From Gp13-AA77 sp036521995 (GTDB lineage: Bacteria > Acidobacteriota > Terriglobia > UBA7540): DNA of 19,721 nt. Position numbers and translations under genes: made by a program. Positions 1 to 7,207 of this stretch are shown one piece after another. The notes beneath the pieces were generated by a model that was not told the origin of the DNA, searched no databases, and saw only the letters and a list, made by a program, of their open reading frames with translations. Position 1 is the stretch's first letter; every line of letters begins with the position of its first letter. The stretch lies in the NCBI GenBank assembly GCA_036521995.1, contig DATDGR010000062.1, positions 1-19,721 on the forward strand. The letters run 5' to 3'.

Positions 1-111
1 GTGAAAGGCGATGGGGCGGCCAAAGAGGAATTCGATACGCTGGCGAGCGGCCTGTTCTTCCTGGGAGCGAGACACGGTTATCCTGTCTTGTTCTGGAAGA
101 GCAGAGACTGA
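1..111 (+). CDS. possible 3' end of a gene cut by the window edge
   Basis: Frame 1 is open from the first base and ends at a TGA at 109-111, giving 36 residues with no stop. Third codon positions are mostly G or C and the peptide is protein-like (it contains FDTLASGLFFLGARHGYP), which suggests the end of a real gene starting upstream. I do not recognise a family, and an open stretch this short can occur by chance in GC-rich DNA. Confidence 0.3.
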   Translation: MKGDGAAKEEFDTLASGLFFLGARHGYPVLFWKSRD

Positions 112-290
112 GTCAGGTTCGCGCAGTCGCGCAGGCAATTACACGGAGATGAAGAAACGCCGGCTTGGTGAGAGTGGTGTGCCCGAAAGTGTGCCCGACA
201 CGGGGTGAACCCACGCGAATGCGGGTCAGCCAAATTGTTGAAAAATGGAGAGAATGTGTACGTGAGTTGCGCAAAAAGACGTCAGCTTTT

Positions 291-331
291 GATCCTAAGT
301 CTGGCGCGTCTGCCAATTCCGCCACTTTCGC
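291..331 (-). pseudogene. 5' half of a tRNA-Leu(UAG) gene, 3' half missing
   Basis: On the minus strand the sequence begins GCGAAAGTGGCGGAATTGG, a normal tRNA-Leu acceptor strand and D-arm. It continues into an anticodon stem CCAGA and the loop CTTAGGA with anticodon TAG. The 3' side of that stem should read TCTGG but reads TCAAA. No variable arm, T-arm (GGTTCRA) or matching CTTTCGC acceptor strand follows before position 1. The gene is therefore cut just past the anticodon loop, a region that some tyrosine recombinases use as crossover site. It may mark an old island junction, a deletion or a misassembly. It cannot give a functional tRNA. Confidence 0.8.
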
Positions 332-702
332 TAAAATAGAAATCGTCTTGTTTCAATAACTTATAGCCGATATTGCCAGCCTCCTTTCGTTTATTTTCCG
401 GTGTGCCCATTGAGGCCTCAGTTTGCTCCCACCCGCCGCGTGCCGGAGAAACATCCGAGGGTAAAGCCGGGTACATTTCGTCGCTAGTGATCCTTTGCCT
501 GGCCAAGCCAGTGACAAGTATAAATCAAGGATCATAACGAAGATAATGAGCTTCCTTGGCTCCTGGTTTCGCCAGGTTCCAGCCGCACGATGCGTCCAGC
601 GAGTTCCGCCTGCGACCATTTGAGTGAAGGATCTCCCCGACGTCGTTACAAGATCCCACAGCCTTAGCCGAGAGCGTGCACCGGGTGGCAATCGAAAGCT
701 CC
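332..702. other. intergenic region without a recognisable gene
   Basis: About 370 nt between the tRNA-Leu remnant and the Rrf2 promoter. Minus-strand open frames cross it but resemble no family I know and overlap one another. Two weak short inverted repeats are present (CTGG-CCAAG-CCAG near 500 and CCTGG-TTTCG-CCAGG near 563). I see no RNA gene or mobile-element end. Confidence 0.5.
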
Positions 703-731
703 TTGACAGGGCGAAAGCCTGTCGCTAAAGT
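703..731 (+). promoter_or_regulatory. sigma-70-type promoter of the Rrf2 gene with an embedded operator-like palindrome
   Basis: TTGACA at 703-708, a 17-nt spacer and TAAAGT at 726-731 form a good housekeeping promoter 24 nt before the Rrf2 start codon. A perfect inverted repeat, GACAGG-N7-CCTGTC at 705-723, overlaps the -35 box and fills most of the spacer. A dimer bound there would block RNA polymerase. Rrf2-family repressors are often autoregulated, so this is the best candidate operator of the adjacent regulator (inference). Confidence 0.7.
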
Positions 732-754
732 GTAAATAAAGCCGGACTTCAACG

Positions 755-1177
755 ATGCGGATCTCGAGCAAAGGATTGTATGCCCTGGAGGCCATGATCC
801 GACTGGCCCGGAACTACACCCAAAGCCCAACCAAGATTCACGAGATCGCGGTTCAGGAAGATATTCCCGAAAAGTTTCTGGAGCTGATCCTCCTCGATCT
901 CAAGGCCGCGCGGCTCGTTGAAAGTTTGAGGGGCGCCAATGGGGGCTATCGGCTCCGGCGGGCGCCAGACAAGATCTTCCTGGGCGAGATCATTCGCACC
1001 GTCGACGGCCCGCTGGCTCCTCTCGGTGACGCCGAGACCTTGCGGCGGCTCGTGAGGAACGACCGGAAGCATAGCTCGCTCTACCAGGTGATGCTCGATG
1101 TGCGCAACGCCGCCGCGGGCATTCTCGATCACACGTCACTCGCCGACCTTTGCCGGGAGCCGCTTCGAGGGGGATAG
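755..1177 (+). CDS. Rrf2 family transcriptional regulator without the [2Fe-2S] cysteines
   Basis: A 140-residue DNA-binding repressor of the Rrf2 family. The N-terminal MRISSKGLYALEAMIRLA, the winged helix-turn-helix around residues 25-50, and the wing RGANGGYRLRR followed by GEIIRTVDGPLAP are family hallmarks. Members such as IscR and NsrR carry three cysteines around residues 90-105 that hold an iron-sulfur cluster. Here the only cysteine is in the last ten residues, so the protein probably senses something other than a cluster, as CymR does. No strong Shine-Dalgarno precedes the ATG; the start is chosen because it begins exactly at the family's usual N-terminus. A palindrome in its own promoter points to autoregulation. 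The efflux operon 300 nt downstream on the same strand is a possible second target, but this is not shown. Confidence 0.9.
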   Translation: MRISSKGLYALEAMIRLARNYTQSPTKIHEIAVQEDIPEKFLELILLDLKAARLVESLRGANGGYRLRRAPDKIFLGEIIRTVDGPLAPLGDAETLRRLVRNDRKHSSLYQVMLDVRNAAAGILDHTSLADLCREPLRGG

Positions 1178-1482
1178 GTGTCCTAAGGCAGAGTCAGCCC
1201 ACGCCTTGATTCCGGTCGCCAAAGAAAGCAGTCGTACCTCCAAGCCAGTCGTGCCTGATGAAGCCTAGGTCAGGTGCCCACAACGGTCGTGCGCCGATAT
1301 TTCGGCACGGCGACGGAATTTAGGCGGCCTTTCGCTCTCCAGCGCTCTTCGTTCGACCCTCTCTGAAGCCACTCCGCTTCACCAACTAATCTGTTTTCAA
1401 GTGGTTTGAACCGAATCAGCCAAACGCAACCGGTTTGGTATGGGCTGTGCCATGCGCAATACCGCGGGGTAGCCAGGCAAGA
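1178..1482. other. intergenic region with a small inverted repeat
   Basis: About 300 nt between the Rrf2 gene and the STAS gene. It holds an inverted repeat CCAAAC-N7-GTTTGG (1420-1438) and an imperfect hairpin near 1289-1312 (GCCGA-TATT-TCGGC core). No convincing -35/-10 pair could be fixed, although a promoter for the downstream operon is expected here. A TTG-initiated extension of the STAS frame from 1435 is open but lacks a ribosome-binding site. Confidence 0.45.
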
Positions 1483-1779
1483 ATGTTGAGGGTAACTAAG
1501 TCCGACGAAGCGGATGCAACCTGCTTCAAGCTCGAGGGCAAGTTGACGAGCTGTTGGGTGGACGTGCTGGAGCAATGCTGGGTGCAGGCGGTTGTCGAGT
1601 ATTCGGGCAAGCGCATGGTGGTCGATCTGAGCGCGGTAACGTATGTTGACGGACGCGGGACCGAACTTCTGGGCCGGATGTATCGAGACGGCGCGGACTT
1701 TCAAGCTCGAACCTGCCTGGCAAAGGGCATCGTGGACGAGATCAAGTCACCGATGGGAGGGGTGGCCAAGGCCCGGTAA
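1483..1779 (+). CDS. STAS-domain protein with a degenerate phosphorylation site
   Basis: A 98-residue cytoplasmic protein with a single STAS fold, the domain of SpoIIAA-type anti-anti-sigma factors and of MlaB. The segment MVVDLSAVTYVDGRGTELL (about residues 45-63) matches the conserved strand-turn-helix. Where SpoIIAA has the phosphorylated serine in D-S-S-G, this protein has D56-G-R-G, so it should not be switched by a serine kinase. The ATG at 1483 has AGG about 6 nt upstream and starts just before the first strand; the open frame extends back to 1435. The TAA overlaps the first base of the TolC start (TAATG), so the two are probably translationally coupled. Its role, scaffold or binding partner in the efflux operon, is unknown. 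Confidence 0.75.
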   Translation: MLRVTKSDEADATCFKLEGKLTSCWVDVLEQCWVQAVVEYSGKRMVVDLSAVTYVDGRGTELLGRMYRDGADFQARTCLAKGIVDEIKSPMGGVAKAR

Positions 1780-3113
1780 TGGACCTAATGAATCAACGGA
1801 CGCTCCCGATTAAACTCGCGCTGACGCTGCTCGTATCTGTCTCGAGGCTCACGGGGCAGGACGCCACTGCGATCAAGCTGACGTTGAAGCAAGCGGTTGA
1901 GCTGGCGCTTCGGGAGAATCCCGGGGTGCAGATCGCCGTCCTGGACTTTGCTGAGAGCAAGGAGGACCGCAACATCGCGCGCTCCGGGCTGTTGCCGGAA
2001 GCTGACCTGCGGGTGTCCGACCAGGCAGTGCGTCAGAACATCGACGCACTGTTTGGCAAACCGTTTCCGGGAATTCCGCAGCACATCGGTCCTTTCCAGG
2101 TGTTCCAGGCCGGGCCGAACTTCTCTTTTCCCGTGCTGGATCTGAGCGCTTTCCGGCGCTGGCAGGCGGCCTCCCACGAGGTGCTGGCGAGCGGGCATGA
2201 TTCAGACAACGTTCGGGAGCAGACGGTTCTGCTGGTAACCTCACAGTATCTCGGGAGCCTCCAAGCCTCAGCCAACGTTGCAGACGCGCAGTCTCGGGTT
2301 CAGTTGGCGCGGGCCCTGTACGATCAGGCGGTGGATCTCCAGAAGAATGGTGTAGGCACAGGGCTCGATGCTTTGCGAGCCCAGGTGGAGCTACAGAACG
2401 AGCAGCAACGGTTGATCGAGGCCCAGACCGATCTCAAGACCTCGCTTTATGGTTTGACACGCCTGCTCAACCTCGATCCGACCCGTTCGGTTGAGCTTAC
2501 CGATCAAATGAGTTTTTTTGAGACTCCGGAATTCAAGGGCAATACCAGCCTGGAGCAGGCCTACGCGCAGCGCCCTGAGATGCTGGCGCTCCTTGAGCGT
2601 GAGCGGGCGGCCGAGTCCTCCCGGAAACAAGCCGGTGACCGGCGCCTTCCGACCCTCGGCGTCAGCGGAAACTGGGCTTACACCGGCCTGTCGCTGCCCA
2701 CTTCAATCCCAACCTACACTTACACAGCAAGTGTGGATGTCCCGCTCGTGACCAGCGGACGGATCCGTGCAGAGATCACCAAGGCTGATCTGGAATTGAA
2801 GAAAATCGATCAGCAGCGTCAGGACTTGAGAAACCAGATCGCGCTCGAAGTCAAGACATCGATGGCTCAACTCGAGGCGGCGCGCCACGAAGTGGACGTG
2901 GCCAACCAGGGTGTCAAGCTGGCTCAGGACGAAGTCGACCAGGCTCGCGACCGCTTCGCAGCCGGTGTGGCCAACAATATCGAGGTGATTCAGGCCCAGA
3001 ATGCGCTGGAACGAGCCAACGACAACCAGATTTCCGCGCTTTACAACTACAACGAGGCTCGCGCCGATCTGGCTCGTGCGACCGGCCACATTCAGGACCT
3101 TTACGTGAAGTAG
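1779..3113 (+). CDS. TolC-family outer membrane efflux protein
   Basis: A 444-residue outer-membrane channel for tripartite efflux. An N-terminal hydrophobic stretch (about residues 12-24) serves as signal peptide. The mature protein opens with LTLKQAVELALRENPGVQIA, the classic start of the OEP domain. Two OEP repeats follow, rich in long heptad helices such as VRLARALYDQAVDLQ-like and VKLAQDEVDQARDRFAAGV segments, ending with the NIEVIQAQNALERANDNQ motif of the second repeat. Length matches the family. A second ATG lies 9 nt downstream and could be the real start; the first is preferred because it overlaps the STAS stop. The next gene encodes the adaptor 21 nt away, so the two form one export system. 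Confidence 0.93.
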   Translation: MDLMNQRTLPIKLALTLLVSVSRLTGQDATAIKLTLKQAVELALRENPGVQIAVLDFAESKEDRNIARSGLLPEADLRVSDQAVRQNIDALFGKPFPGIPQHIGPFQVFQAGPNFSFPVLDLSAFRRWQAASHEVLASGHDSDNVREQTVLLVTSQYLGSLQASANVADAQSRVQLARALYDQAVDLQKNGVGTGLDALRAQVELQNEQQRLIEAQTDLKTSLYGLTRLLNLDPTRSVELTDQMSFFETPEFKGNTSLEQAYAQRPEMLALLERERAAESSRKQAGDRRLPTLGVSGNWAYTGLSLPTSIPTYTYTASVDVPLVTSGRIRAEITKADLELKKIDQQRQDLRNQIALEVKTSMAQLEAARHEVDVANQGVKLAQDEVDQARDRFAAGVANNIEVIQAQNALERANDNQISALYNYNEARADLARATGHIQDLYVK

Positions 3114-3134
3114 TCGGGCGAGGGCGAGGAAACA

Positions 3135-4439
3135 ATGGACACACAACTGGCTGAACTCGAAAGCGAGATGAGTGGGACGCCCCGGGAGCCCGAGACCGGG
3201 AGCGCGTCGGCGAAGAAATCTCCTGCAGGGATGGCGAACCCCAAGGTTCGGCGAGGACTTATCGGAGCGGTGCTCTTTCTCGCCGTCGCCAGCACAATCT
3301 TGTATCTACACTACCGCGATCGTGTGTCGACCGATGATGCCCAAGTGGACGGCCACCTGGTGCCTATGGCGTCCAAGGTTTATGGCACTGTGGCCGAGGT
3401 GCTGGTGAAAGACAATCAGCCGGTCACGGCGGGCCAAGTCTTGGTGCGAATCGACCCGCGCGATTACCAGGCCAAGGTGGATCAGACCAAAGCCGCCTTC
3501 CAGGCCGCTGAGAGCGACTTCCGCGCGGCCAGCGTGGGGGTCCCACTGGCGAATGAGACGACCCTCAGTGGAACCAGCGACGCCGATGCACAACTGGCGA
3601 GCGCCCAGGCCAATTATGAACGGGCAAAGCTCGCATACCAGCAGGCCTCCACGGCTGATCTGGCTGATGCCGAGGCCCAGGTGGCTAAAGCCCAGGCCGA
3701 CAACGACAAAGCCCAGTCGGACCTTGAACGCATGAAGCCGCTGGCGGCTAAAGCTGAGATCTCACAGCAGCAGCTCGATTCTTACCTGGCAGCCGCTAAG
3801 GTAGCAGCGAGCGAGTTGCAGAGCTACCAGCAGAAATCGACGTCCGCGCAGCAGTCGGCCGCGATCGCCAAGGCCGCGATGATTGCGGCTGAAGCACAGG
3901 TAAGAGGCGCGGAGGCCGAAGTCGAACAGGCGCAAGCCAACCGAAAGCAGGTGGCGGTGCGGTCATTCGACGCGGACTCAGCGACCGCGGCCATCGCTCA
4001 GGCAAAGGCTAACCTGGATGCGGCCGAGCTCAGTCTTTCCTATACCGCCATCACGGCGCCCGTCGACGGCGTGGTCACCCACAAGTCCGTCGAGGTCGGC
4101 GAAATTGTCCAGCCCGGTCAGGATCTGTTCGTCCTGGTTCCCCTCAACGACGTCTGGGTGACGGCTAACTTCAAAGAGACGCAACTCGCGAGCGCCCGCC
4201 CGGGCCAGAGGGCTGAGGTGCATGTCGATATGTACGGCCAAACCTTCACCGGACATGTCGATTCGATTGCTGGTGCTACCGGCTCCCGGCTGAGCTTGTT
4301 GCCTCCTGAGAACGCCACCGGCAACTTTGTCAAAGTGGTGCAGAGGATTCCAGTCAAGATCGTGCTGGACCCCGTTCCGCCTGATAAGGCCATTCTGCGT
4401 CCTGGAATGAATGTCGATGCGACCATCGTAACCAAGTGA
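3135..4439 (+). CDS. HlyD/EmrA family periplasmic adaptor (membrane fusion protein)
   Basis: A 434-residue inner-membrane-anchored adaptor linking a pump to TolC. After a short cytoplasmic N-terminus comes one membrane helix (about residues 38-58), then STDDAQVDGHLVPMASKVYG, the EmrA/HlyD signature leading into the first half of the lipoyl domain. A long Ala/Gln-rich coiled coil (about 100-290) is followed by the second lipoyl half (ITAPVDGVVTHKSVEVGE) and the beta-barrel domain (VWVTANFKETQLASARPGQ). EmrA-type adaptors normally sit beside an EmrB-like MFS permease; here the next gene is a sigma factor, so the pump must be encoded elsewhere or was lost. Confidence 0.93.
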   Translation: MDTQLAELESEMSGTPREPETGSASAKKSPAGMANPKVRRGLIGAVLFLAVASTILYLHYRDRVSTDDAQVDGHLVPMASKVYGTVAEVLVKDNQPVTAGQVLVRIDPRDYQAKVDQTKAAFQAAESDFRAASVGVPLANETTLSGTSDADAQLASAQANYERAKLAYQQASTADLADAEAQVAKAQADNDKAQSDLERMKPLAAKAEISQQQLDSYLAAAKVAASELQSYQQKSTSAQQSAAIAKAAMIAAEAQVRGAEAEVEQAQANRKQVAVRSFDADSATAAIAQAKANLDAAELSLSYTAITAPVDGVVTHKSVEVGEIVQPGQDLFVLVPLNDVWVTANFKETQLASARPGQRAEVHVDMYGQTFTGHVDSIAGATGSRLSLLPPENATGNFVKVVQRIPVKIVLDPVPPDKAILRPGMNVDATIVTK

Positions 4440-4454
4440 CGAGGAGCGACCCGA

Positions 4455-5066
4455 ATGAAGGCAAAGAAAGCAGTCGATGAACAAACCCTGGTGCGGTCCG
4501 GACTGGAAGGCGATCCGGACGCTCTGGACGCGCTTTTTTCCCGCTACGCACGGCCGCTCTATCAGACCGCACTCCGGGTGCTCGGAAACCCTGAAGACGC
4601 CGAAGATGCTCTGCAGGATGGTCTGCTGTCCGCCGTGCGCAATCTCACGCGCTTCGAAGGGCGCAGTCAGTTCTCCACTTGGCTGACGCGCATCGTGATC
4701 AACGCCGCCCTGATGCGTTTGCGCAGCCAGCGCGTCCGGCGCACGGTTTCGATCGAGCAGGAGGACCCCGAGCAAGGTGATCTCACGCTTGGCAGTCGTA
4801 TTCCCGACGCCAGGCCTGGCCCGGAAGAAAGTTACGCGCGGAAAGAGCGTTTCGAGATCCTTGAGCGCGGCCTGGAAACCCTGCCGCCGGCACTCCAGTC
4901 GGCGGTGTGGCTGCGCGACGTCGAGGGTCTTTCGACGACTGAAGCCGCGCGAACCCTGGGTCTCTCAGAAGGCACCCTCAAATCACAACTCCACCGCGCC
5001 CGAGGCAGACTTTCCCTGCTCATCCGCCAGGGGCGCGGACTCCACGGGGAGCCCGCTGCCGCCTGA
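4455..5066 (+). CDS. ECF-type RNA polymerase sigma factor
   Basis: A 203-residue alternative sigma factor. Region 2 is seen in DALFSRYARPLYQTALRVLG, then NPEDAEDALQDGLLSAVRNL and FSTWLTRIVINAALMRLRS, which cover core binding and -10 recognition. After an acidic linker, region 4 reads LPPALQSAVWLRDVEGLST with the helix-turn-helix TEAARTLGLSEGTLKSQLH that recognises the -35 box. A GAGGAG ribosome-binding site lies 9 nt before the ATG, and the adaptor stop is only 15 nt upstream, so it is probably co-transcribed with the efflux genes. No anti-sigma factor gene is adjacent; the next genes encode exported proteins. What activates it is unknown. Confidence 0.92.
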   Translation: MKAKKAVDEQTLVRSGLEGDPDALDALFSRYARPLYQTALRVLGNPEDAEDALQDGLLSAVRNLTRFEGRSQFSTWLTRIVINAALMRLRSQRVRRTVSIEQEDPEQGDLTLGSRIPDARPGPEESYARKERFEILERGLETLPPALQSAVWLRDVEGLSTTEAARTLGLSEGTLKSQLHRARGRLSLLIRQGRGLHGEPAAA

Positions 5067-5098
5067 GCACAGCCTTGACGCCGTTAGTTGCGAAGCAG

Positions 5099-5127
5099 TT
5101 GAGTCCTTGGGCTCAACAGCTTACAAT
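5099..5127 (+). promoter_or_regulatory. promoter of the TPR gene overlapped by an inverted repeat
   Basis: TTGAGT (5099-5104), a 17-nt spacer and TACAAT (5122-5127) lie 28 nt before the start codon. The -35 box forms the left arm of an 18-nt inverted repeat, TTGAGTCC-TT-GGGCTCAA (5099-5116), perfect except for one T/G pair. A bound regulator would cover the promoter, so it could be an operator. It is not a normal terminator: the loop is only 2 nt and there is no T-tract. Confidence 0.55.
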
Positions 5128-5154
5128 GGGGCACGAGAGGCGAAGGAGGAGTTT

Positions 5155-6204
5155 ATGATTCGAATTGGCAGATGGACGGGTCTGGGGGTCCTGCTTGGAG
5201 TCTGGCTTGGCGCCAGCGCGGCTTTGGCGCAGACCGGAGGGCTTACCGGTCACGCCACGCTGCAGGATGGAAGTGCGTGCGTCAAATGTCCGATCATCAT
5301 CGACCGTCAGAGTGTAAAGGGTCACTACGAAACCAAGACCGACAAAAAGGGCAACTACGTTTACGTTGGGTTGCCCCTTGACAATTACAAGGTCACGCTT
5401 CAGGACCCGAATGGCAAGACCCTCTTTTTCATCGGTCACCACGTGGGAATCGGCGATCCGACCGAAGTTAACTTTGATCTGCCCAAGGAGGTGTCCCAGC
5501 AGCAGCAGGCCAATCCCGAGCAGGTCAAACAACAGGAACAGAATCAGAAGGAGCAGAAGGAGTTTACCGGCCTGAAGCAGATATTCGATCAGGGTGTTGC
5601 CCTTGAGGGCCAGAAACAGTATGCGGAGGCCGCGGCCATGTTCCAGAAGGCCGAGCCCCTCGCGAAAGACAAGAATCTCGCGGCCGTGCTGGAGCACGAG
5701 GCGGACGCCTATCGCAACGCCAAGATGTACGATCAGGCGATCGCGGCCTATCAAAAGTTGATCGCCATGAACCCGAACGATGCCACTTTCCATAACGGCC
5801 TGGGAACCACTTATGCAAGCATGGATAAGATCCCGGAGGCTCAGGCGGAATTCCAGAAGGCGGCGGAGCTGAATCCCGCGGGTGCCGCCCAAGCTTACTA
5901 TAACCTCGGCGCCATCCTGAGCAACGCCGGCAAGATGGATGAGGCGGCGGATGCCTTCAAGAAAGCGACCGTGGCTGATCCCAAGTACGCGGATGCTTAC
6001 TTCCTCGAAGGCCAGGCCCTGATGGGCAAGGCGACCATGGGGGCCGACGGCAAAGTGGTTCCGGCGCCGGGAACGCTCGAGGCCTTGCAGACCTATCTGC
6101 AGCTTGATCCCAACGGCAAGTACGCGGCCACCGCCCAGGGCATGATCCAGTCGATTACCGGTGAGGTGCCGACGGAGTTCAAGGCAAAGAAGAAGAAGAG
6201 TTGA
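5155..6204 (+). CDS. exported TPR-repeat protein with an N-terminal beta-sandwich domain
   Basis: A 349-residue secreted or periplasmic protein. Residues 1-25 form a signal peptide ending ASAALA. Residues about 28-113 look like a carboxypeptidase-regulatory or Cna-B-like sandwich (DKKGNYVYVGLPLDNYKVTL) and contain an unusual CVKC pair near residues 42-45. A Gln/Glu-rich linker (about 118-145) leads into four to five TPR-like helix pairs (YDQAIAAYQKLIAMNPNDA, IPEAQAEFQKAAELNP, MDEAADAFKKATVADPKYA). The ATG at 5155 follows AAGGAGGA at 5143-5150; the open frame runs far upstream, but that part overlaps the sigma gene out of frame and is spurious. Likely a protein-interaction scaffold in the envelope; the partner is unknown. 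Confidence 0.85.
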   Translation: MIRIGRWTGLGVLLGVWLGASAALAQTGGLTGHATLQDGSACVKCPIIIDRQSVKGHYETKTDKKGNYVYVGLPLDNYKVTLQDPNGKTLFFIGHHVGIGDPTEVNFDLPKEVSQQQQANPEQVKQQEQNQKEQKEFTGLKQIFDQGVALEGQKQYAEAAAMFQKAEPLAKDKNLAAVLEHEADAYRNAKMYDQAIAAYQKLIAMNPNDATFHNGLGTTYASMDKIPEAQAEFQKAAELNPAGAAQAYYNLGAILSNAGKMDEAADAFKKATVADPKYADAYFLEGQALMGKATMGADGKVVPAPGTLEALQTYLQLDPNGKYAATAQGMIQSITGEVPTEFKAKKKKS

Positions 6205-6288
6205 GGCGGAGTCTTGTCCCCTCACCGCCAGGCGCCTCGAAAGAGCTTCGTGTCTGCAAGTGAGCCGGGACGTTTTGCGGGAGCTCGC

Positions 6289-6957
6289 GTGCAACGCCTT
6301 TCTGTCCGGTTTCATTATCTGTTGGCTCTCGTGCTGCTCGCTCCGCTTCTCTCCGCTGACGTCATCACTCAAATGAGCCCGCAGGGGCGGCAAGTGGTGC
6401 TCCAGCGCGATGCGATCGTGGTGAAGCAGGATTCCGCTTCGATTGTCTACAAGCATTTCGACCTGAAGCAGCAGCGCGTGGTCAAGGTGGTCCTCCAGGA
6501 GAGCAGCCTTCCCTATGAGGTGAATCGGAGCGCGCCTGACGCCCGCAAGCAGATCGTGGACCTATGGAAACGATTCGGCTTTGTCGCCACGGTCACCGAT
6601 ACGGCCGGCAAGACCACCCGCGTGTACGACGCCTATATCGATTTCTACCCTCCGGGCGGCTCAGGCTCGCTGCTTGAGTCGGTCCCGGCCCGCACGGATT
6701 TCCCGGTCGCCTTAGCGAATGGAGGTGCTGATCTGGTCGACTTCGCCGACGTCGCCCGGGTTGAGCTGCAGGGCGATCAACTGCGAGTGACGCTCGCCAA
6801 CGGCCAGGTGAAGGACGGCCGATTTCTCATGCCCACTTCAAAACCGGTCGAGGCCCGCTTTCTCGGCATCACGGAGCGCTACGATCCTTCGAGCGAAGAC
6901 GTTTTTGACTTTTCTCTGCCGCTCGCCCGCATCAAAGAGATTGATTTTGAGCATTGA
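6289..6957 (+). CDS. exported protein of unknown function
   Basis: A 222-residue protein starting with GTG at 6289, chosen because GCGGGAG lies 5 nt upstream and the codon opens a clean signal peptide (VQRLSVRFHYLLALVLLAPL, cleaved near LLSA-DV). An open TTG extension back to 6214 would put a polar tail before the signal peptide and is less likely. The mature part seems beta-rich in two halves: about residues 25-115 with repeated short strands (VVLQRDAIVVKQD), and a C-terminal half (VARVELQGDQLRVTLANGQV) that may be a small barrel. I do not recognise a family. It lies 84 nt behind the TPR gene on the same strand and may share its transcript. Confidence 0.7.
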   Translation: MQRLSVRFHYLLALVLLAPLLSADVITQMSPQGRQVVLQRDAIVVKQDSASIVYKHFDLKQQRVVKVVLQESSLPYEVNRSAPDARKQIVDLWKRFGFVATVTDTAGKTTRVYDAYIDFYPPGGSGSLLESVPARTDFPVALANGGADLVDFADVARVELQGDQLRVTLANGQVKDGRFLMPTSKPVEARFLGITERYDPSSEDVFDFSLPLARIKEIDFEH

Positions 6958-6971
6958 GTCGGCCCCCACAG

Positions 6972-7193
6972 CTACTTTTTCTTCTCGGCGGCCCAGAGAC
7001 CACTCGACAGTGCGCGCCCGCAGAACGGGCAATAGTTGATGCCAAAGTAGTCGTAGCCCCGGCTGCCGGCGGATCGCAGGAAGTACTCGGTGTCGATCTC
7101 ATTGACGATACGCCCATCGTCGATGCGATGCTTGGCACCGACGTACATCGCGCCCCGCTCCACCGCGTCCCCTAAGGCGTCACAGCAGTTCAT
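6972..7193 (-). CDS. small CPxCG zinc-ribbon-like protein
   Basis: A 73-residue soluble protein with cysteine pairs at both ends: C3-C4 and C55-P-F-C58-G. The C-terminal YCPFCGRALS is a typical zinc-knuckle half, so one metal ion could join the two ends (inference). The ATG lies 14 nt after the metallophosphoesterase stop, preceded by AAAGGGA, so the two form an operon. Its 3' end faces the upstream gene convergently with a 14-nt gap and no visible terminator. No enzymatic motif is visible; a metal-binding or regulatory accessory role is possible. Confidence 0.7.
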   Translation of the reverse strand: MNCCDALGDAVERGAMYVGAKHRIDDGRIVNEIDTEYFLRSAGSRGYDYFGINYCPFCGRALSSGLWAAEKKK

Positions 7194-7207
7194 GCCGGGT
7201 CCCTTTC

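Noticed and set aside
113..325. Minus-strand open frame starting MAELADAPDLGS
   Set aside because: The start is the translation of the tRNA-Leu 5' half, a well-known source of spurious protein calls; the rest resembles nothing.
4777..5154. Upstream extension of the TPR protein frame
   Set aside because: It overlaps the sigma factor gene in another frame, lacks signal-peptide logic and has no ribosome-binding site; AAGGAGGA and a signal peptide fix the start at 5155.
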